Below, one piece after another: positions 23,325-33,100 of a DNA stretch of 64,000 bases. Position 1 is the stretch's first letter; each line of letters opens with the position of its first letter. The notes under the pieces were generated by a model. It ran no database searches. It worked only from the letters and a program-made list of their open reading frames with translations, and was not told the DNA's origin. This DNA comes from Cordylochernes scorpioides (taxonomy: Eukaryota > Arthropoda > Arachnida > Pseudoscorpiones > Chernetidae). A program made the position numbers and the translations under genes. The stretch lies in assembly GCA_030710605.1 (NCBI GenBank), contig CP092880.1, positions 20,087,791-20,151,790 on the forward strand, given 5' to 3'.

Positions 23325-23558
23325 GAGGGTGTTGAGGGGACGCAGACAGTAACCGACAAGCCCGGGTCAATCATAGAGGACGTGGAGCAGGTGATTAAAG
23401 ATGCGGAAGCTCTGGTGAAGGATGCCGAAGAGGTGAAGCACGACGCAGAAAAGGTATGGAATGACGTCAAGACCCTAGCTTCAGATGTGAGCTTCCTGGC
23501 CAGAATCTGGCATTATATCTGTTCCATCTTTAGAAGGAAACCTCGTGTCTCAAACTAA
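23325..23558 (+). CDS. terminal exon: amphipathic helix plus basic C-terminal tail
   Basis: The exon starts after tattacag (AG at 23323-23324) in phase 0 and ends with TAA, encoding 77 residues. A poly(A) signal AATAAA follows at 23573-23578. The middle has repeated IKDAEALVKDAEEVKHDAEK units of 7-11 residues, an amphipathic helix like those that lie on lipid surfaces. The end (IWHYICSIFRRKPRVSN) is hydrophobic, with one Cys, then basic. It can be spliced in frame to the 14209-17970 exon (both phase 0). No family is recognised. The alternative is a separate small gene, but no upstream exon of its own is visible. Confidence 0.7.
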   Translation, partial: EGVEGTQTVTDKPGSIIEDVEQVIKDAEALVKDAEEVKHDAEKVWNDVKTLASDVSFLARIWHYICSIFRRKPRVSN

Positions 23559-23640
23559 CTTTTGTTCTTTAAAATAAATGTTTAGAATTTTAGTTTCTCT
23601 TGTTGTGATTTATTTTAGGTGGACTTTTGATGTTATCTTT

Positions 23641-23792
23641 TTTTTTTTTTGCTTATTCCCCTAGTATACATGATACAGGCCACGATAATCATGATGGGTA
23701 GAAGTAGGCGAAGAAGTGCATCATATGTCTACACATGTGAAAAGAAGTTCGACTTTGCATTTACAAATGTGCCAAAGCCCCGATCTCTCGTT
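23641..23792 (-). repeat. poly(A)-tailed SINE-like repeat, copy 2
   Basis: Same family and orientation as 11727-11935: complement of gcttattcccctagtataca, then gataatcatgatgggtagaa, and the tacacatgtgaaaagaagtt block. It lies directly behind the terminal exon, within 65 bp of the poly(A) signal. Confidence 0.65.
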
Positions 23793-23823
23793 GTGATTTA
23801 TTTTAGGTGGACTTGATTGTATC

Positions 23824-23968
23824 TTTTTTTTTTTTGCTTATTCCTTGTACACATGGTACAGGCCATGATAATCATGGTGGGTAGAAGTAGGCGACTGTTT
23901 TTACTGTAAGTGCACCACATGTGAAAATCAGTTAGACTTTTGCACTTACAAATATGCCAGAGCCCCTA
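23824..23968 (-). repeat. poly(A)-tailed SINE-like repeat, copy 3
   Basis: Third member of the family, 30 bp from copy 2 and in the same orientation. The unique sequence before each copy (tctcgttgtgatttatttta, then ggtggactt) is itself duplicated (23598 and 23786), so the two copies arose by a local tandem duplication. Confidence 0.65.
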
Positions 23969-23969
23969 T

Positions 23970-24576
23970 GGTGATGTTATCTGAACTAGATATAAGTAAT
24001 AAGAGTATTCCAAGAGTCATTAAATTGTTCACAAGAATTAAGATGAAAGTGTTGAGGCTATCTCTCAATTTATTAACAAAACATAAATGCCTATAACATT
24101 ATTTGATGACACTCAAGAAGAGCAAACCAGTTCATAATTTTTTCACAATGAAGAATATTTGTTATTGAATTTGCAATATTTTCATCAACTTATAAGAATC
24201 CATTGTTCAGGTTATCTTTTACTAGTGGCTAGAGCTGGCATTTTCTAATTTATTCATATTTGTCTTTTTTTTTTTTCTCTCACTTAATAAAGATTTTGTG
24301 TTTGTGGTTCCTTTTCTTGGCTTCTTGTTTGTAATTGTAAGTATTATTCAAGTTTTTCTGTTTTTTTTTGTGAAAGTTGAATGTTTGTTTCTCTTTTGAT
24401 ACCAAATCATCTATATTTAGATTCGCAATTTGATTCGGTTGATAACAAGTCCAATTTGTAATCATACAACCCCGAAAGAGCTATTTGAAGCTTCTAATTC
24501 TTTTTTTTCCAGCTGATGAGTTATCTATGCCTGCTAAGAGAGCTCCATTAGCCTTTGGTGAGGAATCTACTCCTTC
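23970..24576. other. intron or intergenic sequence
   Basis: AT-rich with homopolymer runs. A short ccag-preceded open stretch at 24513-24575 looks exon-like but has a stop in phase 0. No repeat family is identified. Confidence 0.35.
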
Positions 24577-25006
24577 TTCTTTATTATCTCCACTCAATTA
24601 TATCAGGGTATCAAGCTTGTAGAGCTTATTGATGATGTCTGCTAGGACGTGGATAGGGACTCTGATAGGAGGGACGCATTCCACATCACCCAGTCATGAT
24701 GGTTGTCACTCATTGATGAGCTCTACAACCATCATGACTGGGTGAAGTGGAATGCGTCTGTCATTAAGACTGTGAGCACTACTCAGTAGCAGGCCGACTT
24801 TGATCCAAAAGAAATGGCCACCTCTGACATGAGAAACAGACACCATGTGCTGCCGCTCAGGAGTACTGACTCATCCTGTATCCCTGGAGCCCTTACAGGG
24901 TACTATCAGCCGGGCCAGCTGAGCCCAGGTTTTTTAGCGAGCTTGTTACTTCTCCCTCTCCTCCTTTTTGATCCGGGCTTGGGACCAGCAAAGGCAGAGT
25001 TGATCC
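24577..25006 (+). repeat. interspersed repeat with agcgagcttgttact tail, copy 2
   Basis: Matches 18775-19140 along most of its length. This copy also has an internal inverted pair: attccacatcacccagtcat / gatggttgt against acaaccatcatgactgggtg / aagtggaat. This could come from a local inversion-duplication. Confidence 0.6.
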
Positions 25007-25190
25007 CTAATCTAACCTATGAGAGTTATCCATTCATGTGAAGAATTTATTTCCGACCTCAATTTATCGTCTTAAATTTTAACTAAAAATAATAATAATA
25101 ACTAGAACTTCTATTGGTTACCTTATAGTTCTTTTTGAATTGTGTTAATTTGAACGGTGAATATACAGGCGCGCGAGATATATTTAAATA

Positions 25191-25372
25191 CAGTTAAACC
25201 TGTCTATAGCGCCCCCTCTGGGGACTCACTAAAATAGGGTACTATAGAGAGGGAGGGGGTGCTATAGACAGGTCACTTTTAATGTAAATCGTATGGTACA
25301 ACGTATTTAAAATGGGACGCTATAGAGAGGGAGGCGCTATTTAGAGGGGGGCACTATAGAAAGGTTTGACTG
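25191..25372. mobile_element. Tigger/pogo-like MITE, second family
   Basis: Termini CAGTTAAACCTGTCTATAG and, on the other strand, CAGTCAAACCTTTCTATAG. The interior repeats gctatagacaggtca and gctatagagagggaggcgct. TA precedes the left end (25189-25190); the right flank has decayed. 182 bp, no ORF. Confidence 0.7.
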
Positions 25373-25451
25373 TGTTTGTATAGGTGATATTTTTTAAAGT
25401 CTGTAAATAAAAGTACATTATCATTGTCATTAAAATAATTTTATGAAATAG

Positions 25452-27278
25452 GATAGAGAAGGCCAAGAGGAGTACCGAGATCCAAAGTCCCAGGAGGTGA
25501 AAGAAATGAAAGGAGATGAGGAAACTGAATGCGAGTACCTGGTAGAAAAACGACAATATGAAGAGTACGTTCACGAAGAGTGTAAGAAAGAAGAATGTGA
25601 AAATGAAGGGTATATCGAGAAAGAGAGTAAAAAAGAAGAAGAAGACGATGGAAAGAGTCAGAATGAAGTTGAGTATGAAGACTCTTTGGATATAATGATC
25701 TTAATTGAGAGCGAGGATGAAGAGAGCTATTTGGTCCAGGTGAAAGTAAGCGAGGAAGAAGAGAACCAATGGCACCAGGTGGATGTGAGCGAGGAAGAAA
25801 AGAGACAAGTGAAAGTGAGCGAGGAAAAAGAGAGCGAATGGTACCAGGTGAGAGTATGTGAGGAAGAAAAGAGACAGGTGAAAGTGAGCGTGGAAGAAGA
25901 GAGCGAATGGTACCAGGTGAGAGTATGTGAGGAAGAAAAGAGACAAGTGAAAGTGAGCGAGGAAAAAGAGAGCGAATTGTACCAGGTGAGAGTATGTGAG
26001 GAAGAAAGGAGACAGGTGAAAGTGAGCGAGGAAAAAGAGAGCGAATGGTACCAGGTGAGAGTATGTGAGGAAGAAAAGAGACAGGTGAAAGTGAGCGAGG
26101 AAAAAGAGAGCGAATGGTACCAGGTGAGAGTATGTGAGGAAGAAAAGAGACAAGTGAAAGTGAGCGAGGAAAAAGAGAGCGAATGGTACCAGGTGAAAAT
26201 AAGCGAGGAAGAAGAGAGACAGGTGAAAGTGAGCGAGGAAAAAGAGAGCGAATGGTACCAGGTGAGAGTATGTGAGGAAGAAAAGAGACAGGTGAAAGTG
26301 AGCGAGGAAAAAGAGAGCGAATGGTACCAGGTGAAAATAAGCGAGGAAGAAAAGAGACAGGTGAAAGTGAGCGAGGAAAAAGAGAGCGAATGGTACCAGG
26401 TGAAAATAAGCGAGGAAGAAGAGATCCAGGTGAAAATAAGAGAGGTAGAAGAGTGCCTATGGCACCAGGCGAAACTGAGCGAGGAAGAAGAGATCCAGGT
26501 GAAACTGAGCGAGGAAGAAGAGATCCAGGTGAAACTGAGCGAGGAAGAAGAGATCCAGGTGGAACTGAGCGAGGAAGAAAAGATCCAGGCGAAACTGAGC
26601 GAGGAAAAAGAGATCCAGGCGGAACTGAGCGAGGAAGAAAAGATCCAGGTAGAACTGAGCGAGGAAGAAGAGAGCCAGGTGGAACTGAGCGAGGAAGAAG
26701 AGATCCAGGTGGAACTGAGCGAGGAAGAAAAGATCCAGGTGGAACTGAGCGAGGAAGAAGAGAGCCAGGTGGAACTGAGCGAGGAAGAAGAGAGCCAGGT
26801 GGAACTGAGCGAGGAAGAAGAGAGCCAGGTGGAACTGAGCGAGGAAGAAGAGAGCCAGGTGGAACTGAGCGAGGAAGAAGAGAGCCAGGTGGAACTGAGC
26901 GAGGAAGAAGAGAGCCAGGTGGAACTGAGCGAGGAAGAAGAGAGCCAGGTAGAACTGAGCGAGGAAGAAGAGATCCAGGTGGAGCTGAGCGAGGAAGAAG
27001 AGATCCAGGTGGACCTGAGCGAGGAAGAAGAGACCCAGGTAGAACTGAGCGAGGAAGAAGAGAGCCAGGTGGAACTGAGCGAGGAAGAAGAGAGCAAGGT
27101 GGAACTGAGCGAGGAAGAAGAGATCCAGGTGGAACTAAGCGAGGAAGAAGAGATCCAGGTAGAACTGAGCGAGGAAGAAGAGATCCAGGTGGAACTGAGC
27201 GAGGAAGAAGAGATCCAGGTGGAGCTGAGCGAGGAAGAAGAGATCCAGGTAGAACTGAGCGAGGAAGAAGAGATATAG
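25452..27278 (+). CDS. terminal exon encoding highly acidic Glu-rich tandem repeats
   Basis: It begins after tgaaatag (AG at 25450-25451) in phase 0 and runs 608 residues to TAG, with AATAAA about 80 bp later. After an acidic lead of about 100 residues there are eight to nine copies of a 23-residue (69-bp) unit, VRVCEEEKRQVKVSEEK then ESEWYQ. About 26 copies of a 10-residue (30-bp) unit follow, VELSEEEESQ or VELSEEEEIQ. The net charge is extremely negative and heptad-like hydrophobic spacing is absent, so it is probably disordered. The exon could be an alternative 3' end of the gene holding 14209-17970 or a separate paralogue; the matching phase supports either. The family is not recognised. 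Confidence 0.75.
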   Translation, partial: DREGQEEYRDPKSQEVKEMKGDEETECEYLVEKRQYEEYVHEECKKEECENEGYIEKESKKEEEDDGKSQNEVEYEDSLDIMILIESEDEESYLVQVKVSEEEENQWHQVDVSEEEKRQVKVSEEKESEWYQVRVCEEEKRQVKVSVEEESEWYQVRVCEEEKRQVKVSEEKESELYQVRVCEEERRQVKVSEEKESEWYQVRVCEEEKRQVKVSEEKESEWYQVRVCEEEKRQVKVSEEKESEWYQVKISEEEERQVKVSEEKESEWYQVRVCEEEKRQVKVSEEKESEWYQVKISEEEKRQVKVSEEKESEWYQVKISEEEEIQVKIREVEECLWHQAKLSEEEEIQVKLSEEEEIQVKLSEEEEIQVELSEEEKIQAKLSEEKEIQAELSEEEKIQVELSEEEESQVELSEEEEIQVELSEEEKIQVELSEEEESQVELSEEEESQVELSEEEESQVELSEEEESQVELSEEEESQVELSEEEESQVELSEEEESQVELSEEEEIQVELSEEEEIQVDLSEEEETQVELSEEEESQVELSEEEESKVELSEEEEIQVELSEEEEIQVELSEEEEIQVELSEEEEIQVELSEEEEIQVELSEEEEI

Positions 27279-27357
27279 AAGGAAGTGAGATGCAAAGAGA
27301 GAGACTGAAGTTTAAACTTTTTAAAAATAGAAATGTGTAAATTATATTTACACTGTC

Positions 27358-27363
27358 AATAAA
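27358..27363 (+). terminator. poly(A) signal AATAAA
   Basis: Canonical signal about 80 bp after the TAG of the Glu-rich exon, in the cactgtcaataaatataga context. It supports this exon being 3'-terminal. Confidence 0.6.
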
Positions 27364-27420
27364 TATAGATTAATTTTTACATATATTTATTTATCATTTA
27401 CTAACAAAACACCATATCTG

Positions 27421-27448
<28 letters not shown>

Positions 27449-27452
<4 letters not shown>

Positions 27453-28083
27453 GAAAATAGTACAAATGTAACATTGTACTGGGATAAGGTGCATAAATCA
27501 TGAAAAAAGAAAAAGGCATCTCCTTATCGTGCAACTGAAAGTTGCTGATGGCTGAGCGCCATCTATCGGAATAAATATCAACTATTCTCGTTGATTTTTT
27601 TATTCCATAATTGGCCAAATACCCATTCTTGATTAATCAAGAAAAGCTAACCACGGACGCGTTTCGGGCTGTTGGCCCTCATCAGCGTGGTGCAAGCTGT
27701 ACCTCAAAGACCAAAAAATTGGTCATTAAGGCATCCTGAAAAATCATGAAACGGGTAGTTAAGGCCAGAATTGCGTGAGGACTCTACACAATGTGAGAAA
27801 ATAGTACAAATGTAACATTGTACTGGGATAAGGTGCATAAATCATGAAAAAAGAAAAAGGCATCTCCTTATCGTGCAACTGAAAGTTGCTGATGGCTGAG
27901 CGCCATCTATCGGAATAAATATCAACTATTCTCGTTGATTTTCTTGATTAATCAAGAATGGGTATTTGGCCAATTATGGAATAAAAAAATCAACGAGAAT
28001 AGTTGATATTTATTCCGATAGATGGCGCTCAGCCATCAGCAACTTTCAGTTGCACGATAAGGAGATGCCTTTTTCTTTTTTCA
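27449..28083 (-). mobile_element. hammerhead repeat family 1: tandem plus inverted array
   Basis: The phrase tgtgagaaaatagtacaaat starts at 27449 and again at 27792, a 343-bp period. The first unit carries the intact hammerhead (27646-27696). The second unit stops at 27943, where an inverted copy of 27500-27640 begins. The centre ttcttgattaatcaagaa is a perfect palindrome (27942-27959). The array is bordered on the left by (TA)n at 27424-27448 and on the right by (TA)n at 28084-28105. No ORF. Known animal retrozymes and Penelope terminal repeats share this organisation; identity as one is inferred. Confidence 0.75.
27646..27696 (-). ncRNA. hammerhead ribozyme, type I, intact core
   Basis: Minus strand: stem I ACCACG with CGTGGT; CTGATGA; stem II GGGC, loop CAACA, GCCC; GAAA; stem III A-U and C-G with loop GC; cleavage triplet GTC. 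Every conserved core position of the hammerhead fold is present. The 2-bp stem III is unusual for classic hammerheads but is the known pattern in Penelope-associated and animal retrozyme hammerheads. Predicted cleavage falls after the C of GTC, between 27656 and 27655. Confidence 0.88.
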
Positions 28084-28192
28084 TATATATATATATATAT
28101 ATATACGCGGTTCAAGAATATGTTAACAGCAAAATATAGTCAAAGTTTTAAGTTAAAGCTTTTATTCAACTCGCTTCTATATCTGTCTATAA

Positions 28193-28945
28193 AGCTTGTA
28201 ATAAAATTTTATATACTTACACGTATGAGTCAGAAATTTGGTACACTTGCTTTAACCCGATGACAATGCAATTTGACAAAATTTCAGACCTCTGGGTGAT
28301 CAGAATAGACTAATTTACATATTTCCTTATATAAATCTTATAATAAAATGTTTATAGACTTACACTTAGGAGACAGAAATTTGGTACACTTGTGTGTGCT
28401 TTAACCCGATGACAATGCAAGTTGACCAAATTTCAGACTTCTGGGTGATCAGAATAGACTTAATTTACATATTTCCTTTTATAAATCTTATAATAAAATG
28501 TTTATAGACTTACACTTAGGAGTCAGACATTTGGTACACTTACTTTAACCCGATGACAATGCAAGTTTACAAAATTTCAGACTTCTGGGTGATCAGAATA
28601 GACTGATTTACATATTTCCTTTTATAAATCTTATGTATAATAAAATGTTTATATACTTACACTTAGGAGTCAGAAATTTGGTACACTTGCTTTAACACGA
28701 TGACAATGCAAGTTGACAAAATTTCAGACCTCTGGGTGATCAGAATTGACTGATTTACATATTTCCTTAATAAATCTTACAATGAAATGTTTATATACTT
28801 ACACTTAGGAGTCAGAAATTTGGTACTTTATACTTTATACGCTTTAACACGATGACAATGCAAGTTGACAAAATTTCAGACCTCTGGGTGATCAGAATAG
28901 ACTAATTCACATATTTCCTCTTAAAATATCTTGTGATCAACTTTT
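28193..28945 (+). repeat. 148-bp satellite, about five copies
   Basis: The phrase tctgggtgatcagaatagac recurs at 28291, 28440, 28584, 28731 and 28883 (spacing 144-152 bp). Each unit also has cttacacttaggagtcagaa, atttggtacacttgctttaa and acgatgacaatgcaagttga. Copies differ by a few substitutions and small indels. Non-coding. Confidence 0.95.
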
Positions 28946-29886
28946 GAAATATACAGAACACGTAGAAAATTTATTATCACTCAAGCCAGCTAGCAAAGCA
29001 AGTGTACAAAATATGAACTTCTATGTGTTCGCGATGTCCTGGAATAGAATTTGCATATATATCAAAAGGAGAGAATAGGCGCAACTGTTTGTAGTGTAAT
29101 GATCGGCTGGCATTCTAAATAAATAAATCTGTAGTATGTACTAGAGCGCTTTAAACATTCGTATGGATACTGCCAGAAATATTTTAAAACATTCTAAAAT
29201 ACTATAGTATGAGAAAGTTTTACTATAAAATTATATACACAGTCTAGCCATAAATTGTTACAAACAATTTTATTTTTATATCAAAAATTTCTCCCCATTG
29301 AATATAACAAAATATTTTTAAAACGTAATTCTGTTGACGTTATGTGGCGGTGAGTTTGTTGTTTACACACATTTAATATGTTATAATATCTTTACACCTC
29401 TACCACCAACCGGTCAAATTAAAATTTTTTATCACTGATTTGGTTTTGTAAAAATACTTATGGCTAGACTAAGTATTGTGTTTAATATTTATGTGTATAT
29501 TTTCATATTTTGTTTATTTTTATAACTTTTGGTTATGATGTTTTGTAAATTCTCATGACAAAAATTTTAGATTTATATGAAAAAAAAAAAAACAATAATT
29601 GTGTAGCGGTTCGGTAGATTTTTTTTTTTTAAATCGCAAAATCGTGAACATTGTAGAAAAAATTGTCCTATATAATATAACTTATACTACTGACAATTAA
29701 AATTGCTGCACCAAGAAGGAGACATTCTACAGAGAGGAAATTTACAGGATAGGAAGATGCTGTGATATGCAACTGATTAGATTTTCAGCGTATTTATTCA
29801 AAATAGGAACCGATAGTTTACACCTAAAATGTATTGAAAAGACATTGTACAGCAAATTTAACAGAAATTGCTAATTTGAAACATTG
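28946..29886. other. AT-rich non-coding stretch
   Basis: No gene or known repeat identified. It includes A and T homopolymers near 29580 and 29620 and precedes the Gypsy insertion site. Confidence 0.4.
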
Positions 29887-29890
29887 CTTC

Positions 29891-30111
29891 TGTTGGCTTC
29901 CGTAGGCGTTTCTTACTGGGAAAAAGAAAGAGAGGATCCAATGAAATAATTTAGTAGTGTTTATTAGAACAAAATCATCATAGTGAACAACAAATATAAC
30001 AGAGAGTACCGTCGTCTTCCGGGTATTCCTTCTACTGGGGAGCTCGGATTCTATATTCTGTGCGTTTATAATCTGTTTATCTGTGGCTCTCTGGTCGGGA
30101 TGGCGCCTACA
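29891..30111 (-). repeat. 3' LTR of the young Gypsy
   Basis: 221 bp bounded by TG...CA on the minus strand. The polyprotein frame of the element continues into it and stops at 30066. Contains AATAAA on the minus strand (ttctaataaacactac). Confidence 0.92.
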
Positions 30112-33100
30112 TTCGGCCATTCCTGGATTTCAATCGTCCTCGATTGAACCTTGCGTTGCAGGAACGTCGTGGGTTGCGTCGGGGGGTATCTTCTACTTCT
30201 GGCTCCTCGTCCGGACTTTCTTCTGTAGCTGTAGTCGTTAATTCTCTTTTGTTCTCCTACTGTCCTATCACACGGGTCCTTTCGAAAGATCTGGATCAGG
30301 TCTCTCAATTCAGGGTCGGAATGCTGAATCATCAAGATTTGTTCTTCCGGTGTGATTGTGAGGCACACTTCAAGGTTTTTCTCCGCGATTTCCTCCATCG
30401 TGTCTCTAGGGTCGTCGACTGGAGCTCTACTCATTCCGTCTACGTGGGCCATCTTCTCCCCTGGTTTATGTCGAATTTCGAAATCGTATTCCTGAATCAG
30501 ATTGTACCATCGCGCTATCTGAGGATTTGTAGTCTTCTTCGCGTTCATGTAGACCAGTGCTTGGCAATCTGTAACCACTGTAAACTTGATTCCTACGAGG
30601 AACTGACGTAGTCGATCCAAGGTCCACACTATCGCCATCAGCTCCAATTTGCTTGAGTGGTACATCTTCTCGGCCTCTGTTGTCTTCTTGCTCACACAGT
30701 AGACCAAGCGCCATTTGCCGTCTTCGTCCATCTGTAGCACCATTCCTGCTAATCCCTCAGCACTCGCGTCGCAATGTACTTCTGTCTTGAGTTCAGGGTT
30801 GTAATGAGCTAGTACCGGATATTCGACCAGATCCTTTCGTAGTCCTCCAAATGACCTTCGCTGTTCTTCCTTCCATTCAAATTGTGAACCTTTCTTCGTA
30901 AGTCTGCTTAGCGGTTCTGCTTTCCTCGCGAAGTCCTTTACAAATCGTCTGAAGAAGTTCGTCAGTCCCAGAAAGCGTCGTATGTCGTGGACATTCTTGG
31001 GTTCTGGAAATTCTTCTATCGCCTTGATCTTTCTTGGGCCTGGCTTAAGTCCGCCTGTACTGATGACATACCCTAAGAACTCAACTTCCCTCCTTCCGAA
31101 CTCACATTTAGAGGGTTTCAGTGTCAACTTCGCTGATCTTATTCTTTCGAGGACTTCCCTCAACCTTTCGATCATCTCCCGCCAATCCTTTGCCGGGATA
31201 ATCACGTCGTCGAGATAGCAGAATGCCTTCTTGTTCAGCAGTGGACCTAGGACAGTGTGCATCAGTCTTTGGAATTCTGCTGGTGCGTTGGCGAGTCCAA
31301 AAATCATCCTTTCGAATTGACCTGTATCATCTGGGGTGATGAATGCTGTCTTTAATTTTGCCTTATCGGTCAGTGGTATCTGCAGATATCCATGCGCCAG
31401 ATCCAGAGTGGTGAAGAATTTCGCATTCCTTAGGCCTTCCAGAAGGTCGTCTATCCTTGGTAATGGGAACTTGTCCTTAACTGTTTGAATGTTGAGTCTC
31501 CTATAATCTACCACCAGACGATGATCTCCAGTTTTCTTTCTCACAAGTAGGACGGGACTAGCGTAGGGTGATCTAGTTTCCGTGACTATTCCATTGTCCT
31601 TCCACTCTCTGACAATCTCCCTGATTGCTTCGCGTTCACTTGCAGTCGTCTTATACGGTCTCAGACAGACTGGCTTGCTTCCATCAACCTCCTTAATGTC
31701 CATCTTGGTGACATCGGTGCACCCTAATTCCTCCATGCCAAGAGCGAAACAGTCTCTATACTCGTTTACTACATCTAGGATTTCTTGTCTCTCTTTCGAA
31801 GTCAGAGAATGATTGACGTTGATGTCCTCAGGCAGTATGGGGCGCTTACGTTTCATTTGGTCTTGTCCTTCCCTCTTCTCTTCATTTTTAGTCTGAAACG
31901 AATCCTCTGCGACGTCCAGGTTAACAACAATATCATCAAGGTTCAGTAGTTCAACTCGCCCTACACATTGGTTCTTCCTTACTCTCAACTTGCCCTTGCC
32001 AGCTGAGATGATGGGTACGGTCGTCTTTCCGTCGACCACTTCCAATAGGGAATCGACACAGGCGTCATCTACTCCTGTGAACAATACATATCCGTCCTTT
32101 ACCTCGTCTGTGATTGCACTTGTAAAGTTAATGGAGTCGCTCTCCAACTGAACAGTTTCGGTTGCTCTCAGTTCGATGCGACGCGACTTGATTTCTTCTT
32201 GCAGATTAGCAAACGGAAATTCGGATGAATAGCCAATATGCAAGTTTTTACCAATTCTGGCGAAGGATACGTAGGGCAGATCTGTCCATGTTCTTCCAAT
32301 TAATTGGTCATAGGGTTGGGCATCATCGTTGACAATGAATACAGTGATTTCCCTTCCGACGATGCCATCAATCTCCAGGTCGACTGTCGTCTTCCCAACG
32401 GTCCTGGCAGCTGGTGCAGTCTGGTTACCGATGCCGTACAGACTAGTCGAGTCTGGTTCGATGTCGACGCTGATCCTCCTTGCGACCGATTCTCTCATTA
32501 GACAACTGCTGCTCCCGGTGTCTATCATTGCCTTCACGGTTTCCTTGTTGTCGATCTTGACATCCTTCAAATATACATCTGGCGGGACAGTCTCCAGTCC
32601 GTCGACTTCCAGGTTGGCTACTTTTAGTCCTTCTTTGGGTCTTGTGCAATTCCTTTCCTTGTGTCCCGTTTGACCGCATCCTCGGCATGTCAACGTAGTC
32701 CTGGGTGCTGGGCAGTCTCTGGCAATGTGTCCAAACTGATTGCAGTTGAAGCACTTCGGTTCTCCCTTGTCGTTTCTGATTGCACGGTTGACCATTCTCC
32801 TCAAGGTGTTAGGGTACGTTTCACTGATTTCGTTCCTTGCAGCGTCTTGACCCGAAACATTCGTTCCTTGTTTAGTCTCTTTAACTTCGCTTTGGTTGGG
32901 GAATCTCGCAGATTTCTGCTGAAACGACGGTGGTATGAGGTGTTTCGCATTCCAATGCGGAGGTCCCATCTCGGTGCGAACATTTTCGTACTCGTCCAGT
33001 TTATCCGCCAACTCATCTGGGTTGTTTAACTTTGTCCAATCGTCAATGAGATGATTACGCAGCACATTTGGAACTTTTTTCTTTAGCTGGTTAGTGACGG

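Noticed and set aside
24513..24575. Possible small exon after ttttccag (ADELSMPAKRAPLAFG in one frame)
   Set aside because: It would have to be entered in a non-zero phase, unlike all neighbouring exons, and it runs into an interspersed repeat; in phase 0 it has a stop.
25727..27295. 522-residue Ser-rich open frame on the minus strand
   Set aside because: It is the mirror of the acidic repeat exon; the repeat unit has no stops in that frame and there are no independent coding signals.
27449..28945. CRISPR-like array
   Set aside because: Units are 148 bp and 343 bp with no short unique spacers, no cas genes, and the genome is eukaryotic.
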